Shown here: positions 25,286 to 34,399 of the stretch, one piece after another
Numbering within the stretch: position 1 is the first letter of the stretch
Layout of the letters: each line of letters opens with the position of its first letter
NCBI GenBank assembly: GCA_963736715.1
Contig: CAVTQA010000012.1
Location: forward strand, 1 to 64,000
Reading direction: 5' to 3'
Source: AP-15 sp963736715
GTDB lineage: Bacteria; Pseudomonadota; Alphaproteobacteria; ATCC43930; CGMCC-115725
Length of the DNA stretch: 64,000 bases
Translations under genes and position numbers: made by a program
The notes under the pieces: model-generated
Told to the model about the DNA's origin: nothing
The model's database searches: none
What the model saw: only the letters and a program-made list of their open reading frames with translations

Positions 25286-26024
25286 CTTGTGCCTCGATGA
25301 TTGCTACACCACAACCATCATGCCACAACCGACTGAAATCACTCAATTCATTTTCGGTCAGCCTCTAAGCAGCGTAAGCTCTGAAATGCGGCTTTTAGGA
25401 GCTGCCGGTCGCGACCTGCCGGACGCAAGCATAATCGATAGCTCGAGCATCAGAATCACATCAGAGCGGGACCGAGGGTTCGAAGCCTGCTTCCTCCAGG
25501 GAAGAGTCTTCTGCGAACCCGATTCTGCCGGGGGTGAGTCGCCTGGTCGTGCGGTCGTCGAGATGGCAGCGTCAAAATGCCGCGTGCCAACAATAATGAT
25601 GGTTGCCCGGCCCGATTTCCAAATTAACCCTATTAATAGCGGATTAGCTCGGAAATCAATGATATTGGAGAGCCATTGCTTTTGGCAACCTATTTAGTTA
25701 ACGATATTGACCGAATTGACAGAATTTTTGAAGCGAGCTGTAGTCTAAGCGAACTTTATTTACTCCGGAGTGTCGCTTTGTCTTACTTAGTTAATTCAGC
25801 CGAACGCGGAAGCCATGCTATATTAATCAGTCCGGCGACGACATGCGTGCCGCCTCATAGGCTCGCTGCCGGGTCCCTTCTTTTGCGGACCCTTCTGCAT
25901 CGGTTTGCTTTCCATCGGGCTTCACCTTTCCGGGCCACAGATGTCGACGCATTGGGCATGTTGGTAAGCACACTCACACTTGCTCGACTGGAACCAGACG
26001 GTCGGGTTTGCTGGAGGAGTTTGA
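25286..26024. other. AT-richer region upstream of the peptide synthetase cluster
   Basis: About 740 bp. Open frames exist (25269-25697 and 25676-26041) but show no recognisable domain, and the first contains the repeat at 25468-25499, so I do not call genes. From about 25600 to 25830 the sequence is notably AT-rich. The promoter of the cluster probably lies here; GGAGGAG at about 26011 is the ribosome-binding site of the first gene. Confidence 0.5.
25468..25499 (-). repeat. Dispersed tRNA T-arm-like repeat, inverted copy
   Basis: The minus strand reads CTGGAGGAAGC, then AGGCTTCGAACCCTCGGTCCC, matching the copies at the right ends of recombinase modules 1 and 2. It lies outside the island by about 3 kb. 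Confidence 0.55.
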
Positions 26025-27935
26025 ATGCGCGTACAACCTGACTCGGTGTTGCGCATTTGGAAAGGGCTTTTAAAACGGGCCCGGGGTGCCCAGCATCAAA
26101 CCTATTCCCCTGATCTCAATCACACGCTGCGGCCATATGTGCCGCAGAGGGTCTCCGCAGTCGCCGCGGCCCAGCCCAATGCTATCGCGATTAGAGCTGG
26201 CTCCGCCTGCTTGACATACGGCGCCCTGAATGCGCGCGCCAATCAGCTGGCCCGTTATTTGTTTCAATCGGGCGTCGCTTCCGAGACCCCTGTCGGGATC
26301 TGCCTACCCCGCTCCTTCGACCAGATCGTCGCCATTCTGGCAGTGTTGAAGGCGGGCGGTGCCTTTCTATTGCTGGATCCGGCCTGGCCGATTGAACGGA
26401 TTCGTCAGTTCCTCGACGATGCGCAATCACCTGTGCTCGTGACGATGCCGGATACCGCCGAAACTCTGTCCGGCGCGGACCGGATCTTCGTGTGTCAGGG
26501 GCGAGATTCTGAGTTGTTAGCGCAATTCGACCCGCACGACATAGCCGCGGAGTACCGTCAGCAGCATCTCGCCTACATCATCTACACCTCGGGATCGACG
26601 GGCGAGCCAAAGGGCGTCGAGATCACCCATAGCAACCTGGCCAACCTGATCGACTGGCATCACGAAGCTTTCCAGGTGAATATCGCCGACTGCGCGAGCC
26701 ACCTCGCGGGTCTCGGTTTTGACGCGGCAGTGTGGGAAGTGTGGCCTTACCTCTGTGCGGGCGCATCGGTGTCGCTCGTACCGGAGACGGCGCGTACCTC
26801 GCCGGAGCTTCTCCAGCGTTGGTTGATCGATCAGAGGATCAGCATCGCCTTCGTTCCGACCGTCCTCGCGGAGCCGATGATCACGGTGGAGTGGCCGGCC
26901 GATACCAGGTTACGCTACCTGCTGACAGGCGCGGAAACGCTGCACAGCTATCCGCCGTTAACGGCCCCTTATACGCTGGTGAATAATTATGGGCCGACAG
27001 AATGCACTGTTGTCGCCACCTCGGGCGCAATTCAGATGCAGTTGGACAGCGACGCATTGCCGCCGATCGGGTGGCCGATCGCGAATGTCCAGATTCACCT
27101 TCTCAGTCCAGCTGGCGCGCCGGTGTCGGTGGGCGAGACCGGGGAGATATACATCGGCGGCGCCGGTGTCGGCCGCGGCTACCGCAATCGCCCGCAGCTC
27201 ACTGCCGATCGCTTCGTGCCGGACACGTTCTCACCAGTGCCCGGAGGCCGTCTGTACCGTACAGGCGATTTGGGTTGCTTGCTGCCGGATGGCCAAATCG
27301 CGTTCAAGGGCCGCATCGACGACCAGGTAAATATCCGCGGCCATAGGATTGAACCGGAAGAGATAACCCGGGTGCTCCGTCGGCACCCGCTGGTGGCGGC
27401 GAGTGCGGTCCTGGCGCGGGATAACGGCGTAGGCGACAAGCAGCTTGTCGCCTACATTCTACCCGCCGGCGGTGGCGAGCCCTCCGCCGAAGATCTCCGG
27501 GCGTTCCTCGCAGAATTGCTCCCGGACTATATGGTTCCGAACTACTTTGTGCATCTCGATTCTTTGCCAGTCACCGCCAGCGGAAAGCTGGACAAGAGCG
27601 CGCTGCCCGAGCCCACGCCGGAAAACGCCCTAAGCCAAGTGCGGTATCGTGGAGCGCAGACACCCGCCGAGGAGCGCTTGGGCTCGATCGTGGCCGAGGT
27701 GCTGGGCGTGCCACGTATCGGCAGCGACGACAATTTCTTTCTTATGGGCGGGCATTCATTGCTCGCAACCCAGGTAGTTTTGCGCGCTCGAGATGCGTTT
27801 GGCGTCGACGTGACGCTGTTTCATATATTCGAAGCGAAGACGGTGGCCAAGCTGGCCACCACGATTGAGCGGCTGCTGATCGAAAGGCTGGACGCGATGA
27901 GCGAAGAAGAAGCGCAGCGCTGCCTGGCTGTTTAA
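26025..27935 (+). CDS. Nonribosomal peptide synthetase, A-T didomain, leucine-specific code
   Basis: 636 residues. After a 35-residue leader comes an adenylation domain (about 40-540: YIIYTSGSTGEPKG, NNYGPTE, LYRTGDLG, catalytic Lys in TASGKLDK) and a thiolation domain (about 560-630: DNFFLMGGHSLLA, Ser for phosphopantetheine). Aligning with the GrsA Phe domain gives the ten specificity residues D-A-W-F-L-G-N-V-V-K, the classic leucine code. There is no condensation domain, so this is a loading or stand-alone aminoacyl-carrier unit. Such A-T proteins next to a P450 typically present an aminoacyl thioester for beta-hydroxylation. GGAGGAG lies before the ATG. The P450 gene starts 3 bp after the stop. 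Confidence 0.92.
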   Translation: MRVQPDSVLRIWKGLLKRARGAQHQTYSPDLNHTLRPYVPQRVSAVAAAQPNAIAIRAGSACLTYGALNARANQLARYLFQSGVASETPVGICLPRSFDQIVAILAVLKAGGAFLLLDPAWPIERIRQFLDDAQSPVLVTMPDTAETLSGADRIFVCQGRDSELLAQFDPHDIAAEYRQQHLAYIIYTSGSTGEPKGVEITHSNLANLIDWHHEAFQVNIADCASHLAGLGFDAAVWEVWPYLCAGASVSLVPETARTSPELLQRWLIDQRISIAFVPTVLAEPMITVEWPADTRLRYLLTGAETLHSYPPLTAPYTLVNNYGPTECTVVATSGAIQMQLDSDALPPIGWPIANVQIHLLSPAGAPVSVGETGEIYIGGAGVGRGYRNRPQLTADRFVPDTFSPVPGGRLYRTGDLGCLLPDGQIAFKGRIDDQVNIRGHRIEPEEITRVLRRHPLVAASAVLARDNGVGDKQLVAYILPAGGGEPSAEDLRAFLAELLPDYMVPNYFVHLDSLPVTASGKLDKSALPEPTPENALSQVRYRGAQTPAEERLGSIVAEVLGVPRIGSDDNFFLMGGHSLLATQVVLRARDAFGVDVTLFHIFEAKTVAKLATTIERLLIERLDAMSEEEAQRCLAV

Positions 27936-27938
27936 CGT

Positions 27939-29249
27939 ATGGGAACAAGTCGCGTGGGGGTGGAATTGCTTGCGCTTCCGGTAAACGCCGGGTCCGAGAC
28001 CCCGCTCAGTCTTTATCGCCTTTTGGACCCGGAGGTGCTCGCCGATCCATACCCACTTTACCGGGCGCTGCGGGAACACGATCGGGTCCATTGGGATCCA
28101 TTCCTGCATGCATGGGTGGTCACCGGATACGCTGAAGTGATGACAGTGCTGTATAAATTCTCGGCCGACCGCTCACCGACGCCGGAGCAGTTGAACGCGA
28201 TGGGGCTCGCCGCCCTCGAGCCGATCGCCCAGGTCATGATCAAGCAGATGCTGTTCATGGACGGACTGGCGCACTCGCGGCTGCGCCGCCTGTGCTCGGC
28301 CGCGTTCACCTCGCGCCGGCTGGACATGTTGCGGTCGCACATCCAGGACATTGCCGATCACCTGGTCGACCGGGTGCTCCCGGACGGAAGCATGGAGGTG
28401 ATAGGCGATTTCGCCAGCCCGTTGCCTGCAATCGTCACGGCGGAGCTGCTCGGCGTCCCGACCGCCGATCATGAACAGTTGAAGGCGTGGTCCGCGGATT
28501 TCGCCGAAATGTTAGGGAATTTTCAGCACAATCCGGACCGCTCGGCTCGCGTCTTGCGCACGGTCGAGCAAATGACTGGCTATTTCGGTGCCGCAATTCG
28601 TCAGCAGGAGCGTCAACCGCGCGAAGGGCTGATCCAGGCCCTGATGCATGCGGAAGTCGACGGGGCGCGGCTGACCGAGGAGGAGGTGATCGCAAACGCG
28701 ATCGTCACGATGGTCGGTGGCCAGGAGACGACAACGAATCTCATTGGCAATGGGTTGCTCACGCTCCTCCGCCAGCCCGAGCGATTGGCGCAGCTGCGCG
28801 ACGATCCATCGATTATCGAGCCGGGGGTCGAGGAGCTGCTGCGCTATGAAAGCCCTAGCCAACACACCGCCCGTATCGTGCCGGAGGATGTGATCCTCGG
28901 CGGCAAGCAGCTGCGCAAGCGAGATGCCGTCATGGCGGTGATGGCGGCAGGCAACCGTGATCCAGCTCGCTTCTGCGATCCCGACAGTCTGGATCTCACA
29001 CGAGCCGACAATCGGCACCTCGCCTTTGGCTGGGCGGCGCATTTTTGTTTCGGTGCGCCGCTCGCGCGCATGGAGGGTCAGATCGCCTTCACCACACTTC
29101 TCCGGCGCTTGGACCATCTGGCCCTGATTCCGAAGCCATTGGTTTGGCGGGAAAATCTCGGGTTGCGCGGGCTGAAAGCCTTGCACGTGTCGTTTGGCAA
29201 AGGCGCTCATCGGACGACGCCGGGGGCAAAACCGTCGCACTATGATTGA
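27939..29249 (+). CDS. Cytochrome P450 of the peptide cluster
   Basis: 436 residues with bacterial class I P450 features: I-helix MVGGQETTTN, K-helix ExxR as EELLR, and the haem-binding loop FGWAAHFCFGAPLAR with the Cys ligand. The loop has Ala where a Gly is usual (FGWG becomes FGWA). The I-helix has GGQETT instead of AGxET/DT, so the acid and Thr are kept. Its position between the leucyl A-T protein and the second synthetase suggests it oxidises carrier-bound leucine, probably at the beta carbon; this is inference. It overlaps the next gene (ATGATTGA). A separate ferredoxin and reductase would be needed and are not in the cluster. Confidence 0.92.
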   Translation: MGTSRVGVELLALPVNAGSETPLSLYRLLDPEVLADPYPLYRALREHDRVHWDPFLHAWVVTGYAEVMTVLYKFSADRSPTPEQLNAMGLAALEPIAQVMIKQMLFMDGLAHSRLRRLCSAAFTSRRLDMLRSHIQDIADHLVDRVLPDGSMEVIGDFASPLPAIVTAELLGVPTADHEQLKAWSADFAEMLGNFQHNPDRSARVLRTVEQMTGYFGAAIRQQERQPREGLIQALMHAEVDGARLTEEEVIANAIVTMVGGQETTTNLIGNGLLTLLRQPERLAQLRDDPSIIEPGVEELLRYESPSQHTARIVPEDVILGGKQLRKRDAVMAVMAAGNRDPARFCDPDSLDLTRADNRHLAFGWAAHFCFGAPLARMEGQIAFTTLLRRLDHLALIPKPLVWRENLGLRGLKALHVSFGKGAHRTTPGAKPSHYD

Positions 29250-32200
29250 CGCGGTAGAGCTGTCGCCCGTCAAGCGCCTCTTATTGGAAAGGATGCTGAG
29301 CGGGGAGGCCGAGCGGGCTGGTCCGAAGATCGCCGGAGTGAAGCCGCGCGGCCGGGGAATGCCGTCCCCGATCTCGCCCGAGCAGGAGCACGTTTGGCTG
29401 CACGCCTCGGTGGCCGGGGATCTCCCCCTCTACAATGAGCCGATCACCATCCATCGCCATGGCTCTTTCAACCTCGCGCTGCTCAAGGAAAGTTTCAACT
29501 ATATTCTGAGCCGGCATGAGATTTGGCGCACCGCCTTCGTATTGGCGGATGGCGCGATCCGACAGATAGTGCACGACGAGTTGCGCATCGCAATGCCAAT
29601 GGTAGATCTCAGTCATCTGCCAGAGGCAGAACGCGAAGCCGAGGCGCTGTGCCTCGCCACGGCGGATGCACGCGCGCCGTTCGATCTGAGTTGCGTCCCA
29701 CTTTTGCGCGCACGAGTGTTCAAGCTGGCAAAGAACCAGCACCGACTTTATCTGACTTTGCATCATATCATCTTCGACGGCGTTTCGATCTATCGTGTCG
29801 TCATCCCGGAGCTGATCTCGGTTTACGAGGCGCTTGCGCGCGGCAGGCGGCCGGAGCTGGCGAAGCCAGTCCTGCAATATGGCGATTACGCGTTGTGGCG
29901 GGAACGGAGCCTTGCCGGCGACATTGCGCCCCAGATGGATTATTGGCGTCGCCACCTGGCCGGCGAGCTGCCCACGGTGCAACTTCCCTACGATCGCGCG
30001 CGGCCAGTCCGCCTCAGTTATTGCGGGTCAATGGAGCGTTTCAGCCTGTCGGCTGAGCTAACCCAGAGCCTGAAAGAGCTGAGCCGCAACGAGAATGTGA
30101 CATTGTATATGACGCTGCTCGCTGCGTTCAAAGTTCTGCTGCACCGTTACAGCGGATCGGAGGATATTCTGATCGGCGGCGTTGTTGACACACGGCGGCG
30201 TCCGGAGCTCGAAAGCCTCGTCGGTTATTTTCTGAACAGCGTCGTGCTGCGGACTTACCCAACCGGCGACATGCCGTTTTGCGAGTATCTCACGCTGGTG
30301 GAGGCAGAGGTCCTTGGAGCGCTCGCCGCGAGCGATGTGCCGTTCGATCGCGTGGTGCAGGAGCTGCGTCCAAAGCGCGACCCGAGCTGCCACCCAATTT
30401 TTCAGATTTTGTTCTCAATGGAGCCGCCAGCAACCGCATTTCTCGACGGCTGGGACTTGACGCAAATGGAGGTAACGGTCGGGACAGCGAAATTCGATCT
30501 CTACCTCGAGCTCGACGAACGCCCCGAGGGCATCATCGGCCGCTTCCTCTACAGCACCGATTTGTTTGATGCTGCGACGATCCGCAGGATGATCGGACAT
30601 TGGACACGGTTGCTCGAATCTGTGACGGCGACTCCCGACCGCACGCTTGCCGATTTGCCGCTGCTCGGCAAACGGGAGTTGCGTCAGCTTTTAGTAGAGT
30701 GGAGTGACACGCACAGGGACTACCGCAGCATTACCTTGCAGGAATGGTTTACGAGCCAAGCGCGGCGGACTCCCGATGCGATAGCGGTTGCCTTCGGCGA
30801 GAGCGCCTGGACTTATCGCGAGCTCGACTGTCGGGCAGAACAGCTGGCAGCGCGCTTAGGCGCGGCTGGGGTACGGCGCGAAACGCTAGTGGGCATTTGC
30901 GCCGAGCGCTCGCCAGACATGATGGCCGGCTTGCTGGCGATTCTCAAAGCAGAAGGCGCCTACCTGCCGTGTGACCCTGAACTCCCACCGGCGCGGCTGG
31001 CGTTCATTCTCGACGATGCGAAGCCCGCGGTATTGCTGACTCAACGCAAGCTGGCGCCGAGATTGGCATCTTCGGATGCGCGCTTGCTCTTTCTCGAGGA
31101 TGGTGGGGAGGTCACCGAGGCGGCCCCCCGCGCTGATCCTGGTGCGGGGATCGAGTCGCTGGCCTACGTGCTTTACACCTCCGGTTCGACCGGGAAGCCG
31201 AAAGGTGTGGAGGTTCCGCATCGTGCATTAATAAATCTGCTGGCCTCGATGCAGCGCGAGCCCGGCTTCGGTGCCGATGATGCGCTGTTGGCAGTGACGA
31301 CCTTTTCGTTCGACATCGCGGCGCTCGAGTTGTTCCTGCCGCTGGTCAGTGGCGGCAAGGTGATCCTCAGCAGCCGGGAGGAGGCGGCCGACCCGGTCCG
31401 GCTGGCCGCGCTGATTCGCCGCTCCCGCTGCACGGCAATGCAGGCGACACCCTCGGCTTGGCGCAGTCTGATTGAGGCAGGCTGGTCCGGAGAGCCAGGC
31501 CTCAAGATCCTCTGCGGCGGCGAGGCTTTGCCGCCGGATTTGGCCGAAGAGCTGCTGACCCGGGGCGCCAGCCTTTGGAATATGTATGGACCGACCGAGA
31601 CGACGATTTGGTCCGCGCTCCATAGGGTCCAGGGCGTCGGCGCCCCCGTGCCAATTGGACGTCCGATTGCCAATACCCGCATGTACATCCTGGATTCGCG
31701 GGGCAATCCAGTGCCGATCGGCGTCGCCGGTGAATTGCACATTGCCGGCGAAGGCCTCGCCCGGGGCTACCGCAACCACGCCGACCTGACGAGCGAGCGG
31801 TTTGTGACCCGGGACCAGCTGCCGGGCGAGCGCCTCTACCGCACCGGCGACATTGCGCGCATTCTCGACGACGGCCTGATCGAGTATCTCGGCCGGACTG
31901 ACGCCCAGGTCAAGATTCGCGGTTTCCGGGTTGGGTTGGCGGAAATCGAAGCGGCGCTGGAAAGCTTTATTGATATTGCTGCTGCCGCGGTGAAGCCCTG
32001 GCCGCACGCCGTCGGGGAGCGCAACCTCGTCGCCTACGTCGTTGTAAGCGGGGCGACAGTGCCGCAAACGGCAGAGCTGCGGCAGCGCCTCGAGGAAATT
32101 CTGCCCAGTTATATGGTTCCCTCACGCATCGTTCATCTGCCCGCGCTGCCACTGACGCCGAACGGAAAGGTCGACCGGAACCGACTGCCCGAGCCGCCCG

Positions 32201-33264
32201 CCGACGCGCCGCCCGTCGGCTTGGTCGCGCCACTGGGCGAGCACGAACAGCGGCTCGCAAAGATCTGGCAGGAGCTCCTCGGCATTGCCGCCATTGGCAG
32301 GCATGATGACTTCTTCGGTCTCGGGGGGTATTCTCTGCTGGCCTCCAAGCTGCTGCGGAGGATCGAAACGGTATTCGGTACCATGCTGGCCATGTGGCAG
32401 GTCTATCATGCATCGACGCTGGCGCAGATGGCTGCCGTACTCACCGATATAGAACCGCCGAGCGGGCCGACCGGTTCGCTCGCTCTGGAGCCGGTAGAAT
32501 CGCGGCCTGGCCTTCTCTGGCTGCACGCTGAAACGGATTTCTGGCCGTTGGCGAAGGAAATGGGACCAGATCAGCAGTTTGTCAGTGTTTGGATGGATCC
32601 GGACGAGCTCGGTCTGCTCGCCGATCTGCCTTGTTTAGCCGACATCGCAGTCGGCTTCGTGCGAGCGATCCGCTTCATTCAGCCGGCGGGCCCCTACTGC
32701 ATAGGGGGCTTCTGCACATATGGTATCTTGGCCCTCGAGGTGGCAGCCCAGCTCACGGCGGGAGGTGAGGAGGTTGGGTTAGTGATTCTACTGGATGCCG
32801 TCAATCCTAAACACTTTCGGCAGATGGGCTCGCTAAACAGAATATTCTGCAAGCTCAAGTTTCATTTGATATCGCTCCGGCAGCTCCGGGGCGCCGACCG
32901 GCGGCGCTATGCACTGGCCCGTTTGCGCCACAGGCTAGCCCGTTTGCGCGCAATCGCGCTCCGGCGTCGGCTGGTGATCTCAGGCCTGATGCCTAGTTTC
33001 CACGACGTCCTCGAACGCGCTGCGCTGCTCTATGAGCCGAAGCCATATGCGGGACCGGTGGTGCTGCTGCAGCCAACCCGACGTTGGGTTGACTACCGAA
33101 CGGGCTGGACGGAGTTGCTCACCGGTGCGTTCAGCGCCCTCGATTGTCCGGGGGATCATAATTCGATGCTGGAGGAGCCGAACGTGCAGGTTCTGGGTGC
33201 CACGATCCGTGCCTGTTTAAGCCGAGCGCGAGTGGCGCGAGGTTGGCGGGAGGCCGCGGAATGA
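29242..33264 (+). CDS. Nonribosomal peptide synthetase, C-A-T-TE, glycine-like code
   Basis: 1340 residues from the ATG overlapping the P450 stop. Domains: condensation (about 40-470) with HHIIFDG at residues 174-180; adenylation (about 500-975) with YVLYTSGSTGKPKG and Lys in TPNGKVDR; thiolation (about 1005-1075) with DDFFGLGGYSLLA; and a C-terminal thioesterase (about 1090-1330). The specificity residues read D-I-L-Q-L-G-M-I-W-K, one change from the known glycine code. The thioesterase nucleophile motif is GFCTYG, with Cys1158 where Ser is usual; Asp (VILLDAV) and His (PGDHNSM) of the triad are present. The protein should join the leucyl unit to glycine and release a dipeptide, linear or cyclic. 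Confidence 0.92.
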   Translation: MIDAVELSPVKRLLLERMLSGEAERAGPKIAGVKPRGRGMPSPISPEQEHVWLHASVAGDLPLYNEPITIHRHGSFNLALLKESFNYILSRHEIWRTAFVLADGAIRQIVHDELRIAMPMVDLSHLPEAEREAEALCLATADARAPFDLSCVPLLRARVFKLAKNQHRLYLTLHHIIFDGVSIYRVVIPELISVYEALARGRRPELAKPVLQYGDYALWRERSLAGDIAPQMDYWRRHLAGELPTVQLPYDRARPVRLSYCGSMERFSLSAELTQSLKELSRNENVTLYMTLLAAFKVLLHRYSGSEDILIGGVVDTRRRPELESLVGYFLNSVVLRTYPTGDMPFCEYLTLVEAEVLGALAASDVPFDRVVQELRPKRDPSCHPIFQILFSMEPPATAFLDGWDLTQMEVTVGTAKFDLYLELDERPEGIIGRFLYSTDLFDAATIRRMIGHWTRLLESVTATPDRTLADLPLLGKRELRQLLVEWSDTHRDYRSITLQEWFTSQARRTPDAIAVAFGESAWTYRELDCRAEQLAARLGAAGVRRETLVGICAERSPDMMAGLLAILKAEGAYLPCDPELPPARLAFILDDAKPAVLLTQRKLAPRLASSDARLLFLEDGGEVTEAAPRADPGAGIESLAYVLYTSGSTGKPKGVEVPHRALINLLASMQREPGFGADDALLAVTTFSFDIAALELFLPLVSGGKVILSSREEAADPVRLAALIRRSRCTAMQATPSAWRSLIEAGWSGEPGLKILCGGEALPPDLAEELLTRGASLWNMYGPTETTIWSALHRVQGVGAPVPIGRPIANTRMYILDSRGNPVPIGVAGELHIAGEGLARGYRNHADLTSERFVTRDQLPGERLYRTGDIARILDDGLIEYLGRTDAQVKIRGFRVGLAEIEAALESFIDIAAAAVKPWPHAVGERNLVAYVVVSGATVPQTAELRQRLEEILPSYMVPSRIVHLPALPLTPNGKVDRNRLPEPPADAPPVGLVAPLGEHEQRLAKIWQELLGIAAIGRHDDFFGLGGYSLLASKLLRRIETVFGTMLAMWQVYHASTLAQMAAVLTDIEPPSGPTGSLALEPVESRPGLLWLHAETDFWPLAKEMGPDQQFVSVWMDPDELGLLADLPCLADIAVGFVRAIRFIQPAGPYCIGGFCTYGILALEVAAQLTAGGEEVGLVILLDAVNPKHFRQMGSLNRIFCKLKFHLISLRQLRGADRRRYALARLRHRLARLRAIALRRRLVISGLMPSFHDVLERAALLYEPKPYAGPVVLLQPTRRWVDYRTGWTELLTGAFSALDCPGDHNSMLEEPNVQVLGATIRACLSRARVARGWREAAE

Positions 33265-33268
33265 GGCC

Positions 33269-33964
33269 ATGGCGGGGGTGGTAATCGAGATCGTTTGGAT
33301 CGATATGGATAGGGAGGACGCATCACTAGGCCATTTCTTCGATACCCTCGATGACGAGGAGCGCGCCCGCGCCAGGCGATACTGCTTCGCGCGTGACCGG
33401 CTGCGCTTTATTGTCCGGCGAGGTCGACTGCGCGAACTGCTAGCGCGCCGTCTTGAGTGTGCTCCGTCGCGGATCCGCTTCTGCCGCAACTTCTTTGGCA
33501 AGCCGTCGATCGACGCAAGCAACGTTCGGTTCAGCTTGTCGCATTCGCATTCCATCGCGCTTTACGCAATTACCGAGGGATTGGAAGTCGGCTGTGATAT
33601 CGAGCGACTTGATCCGCACCTTCCCACCGACCAGATTGCTGAGCGGTTCTTCGCGCCGCTAGAGGTGCGCATGCTGCAGTCACTTGCCCCCGCCTTGCAA
33701 GTGCAAGGCTTCTTCAATTGCTGGACCCGCAAAGAGGCGTACGTCAAGGCGCGCGGTGATGGGTTATCGCTCCCGCTCGACGGCTTCGTTGTGTCCTTGG
33801 CGCCCGGCGAACCGGCCGCGTTGCTGCACGGCTGTGATGGGTGGTCAGTCGAGTCCTTCGAGACGGTTCCCGACTATCACGCCGCAGTAGTGGCAGAGAA
33901 CGCGGGCTGGCGTCTAGACCTGGCTGCAGTCGGCCGAGCTTCACTTGGCAAATATGACGCGTGA
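33269..33964 (+). CDS. Sfp-type phosphopantetheinyl transferase
   Basis: 231 residues. The family signature is complete: KPSIDASNVRFSLSHS, VGCDIERLD with Mg-binding Asp/Glu, and FFNCWTRKEAYVKARGDGLS. It transfers phosphopantetheine from coenzyme A to the thiolation domains of the two synthetases upstream. The start lies 4 bp after the synthetase stop, and the gene ends the operon. A dedicated activating enzyme within the cluster supports a self-contained, transferable pathway. An in-frame Met a few codons on (DMDRED) is possible but would trim the conserved N-terminal strand. Confidence 0.9.
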   Translation: MAGVVIEIVWIDMDREDASLGHFFDTLDDEERARARRYCFARDRLRFIVRRGRLRELLARRLECAPSRIRFCRNFFGKPSIDASNVRFSLSHSHSIALYAITEGLEVGCDIERLDPHLPTDQIAERFFAPLEVRMLQSLAPALQVQGFFNCWTRKEAYVKARGDGLSLPLDGFVVSLAPGEPAALLHGCDGWSVESFETVPDYHAAVVAENAGWRLDLAAVGRASLGKYDA

Positions 33965-33971
33965 TCCTGTT

Positions 33972-34392
33972 CGGGCGTGGCCCAGGCTGTTCGACGCTGC
34001 CGGGAGGCACGTATGCGATGAAGTGCGATCGCGCGTCGCGCATTTCAAAGCACTCCAGATCCTCCGGAACCTCGATGATGCGACCGTCGACCGGCTCTGT
34101 CTCGCCGCCCGGCAACGCCGCCATAAACCACCCGGCGACGCGGACCTTGGGCACGGTGGCGGTTTCTACCACTTTGATCACCGCTCGCGGCTTCAACCCG
34201 GAAAAATAGGCCGCCGCCTGTTCGATTTCGGCATCGGTAATCCCCTTCGCCGTCTTGATCATCAGCTGCGGCGGGATTCGTTGCGGGACCGAGGTCGTCC
34301 GCGCGCCGCTTTTGAAGTCGGCCATCTGCTGTACGATGTACTGTGCAGGAAGACCGGCAATGCCGGTATTTTCCCCTCCAAACTCGGGCTAT
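33972..34392 (-). pseudogene. Truncated cytochrome c-family protein (haem-binding part lost)
   Basis: Minus-strand reading gives GIAGLPAQYIVQQMADFKSG, then MIKTAKGITDAEIEQAAAYF, AGWFMAALPGGETEPVDGRI and IAYVPPGS. These are the second half of a periplasmic cytochrome c protein common in proteobacteria. No CxxCH remains: upstream of about 34392 the sequence switches to a different broken gene. It lies tail to tail with the PPTase gene, a few bases from its stop. Confidence 0.7.
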
Positions 34393-34399
34393 TTTCACC

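Noticed and set aside
25269..25697. Open frame of 142 codons before the peptide cluster
   Set aside because: It starts inside the IS5 transposase gene on the opposite strand, contains the dispersed repeat, shows no domain and has irregular composition.
25676..26041. Open frame of 121 codons overlapping the first synthetase start
   Set aside because: AT-rich first half, no ribosome-binding site, no recognisable family, and it overlaps the well-supported start at 26025.
29242..33264. Polyketide or epimerase domain in the second synthetase
   Set aside because: Only C, A, T and TE motifs are found in order. No ketosynthase cysteine motif and no epimerase HHxxxDG duplication is present.
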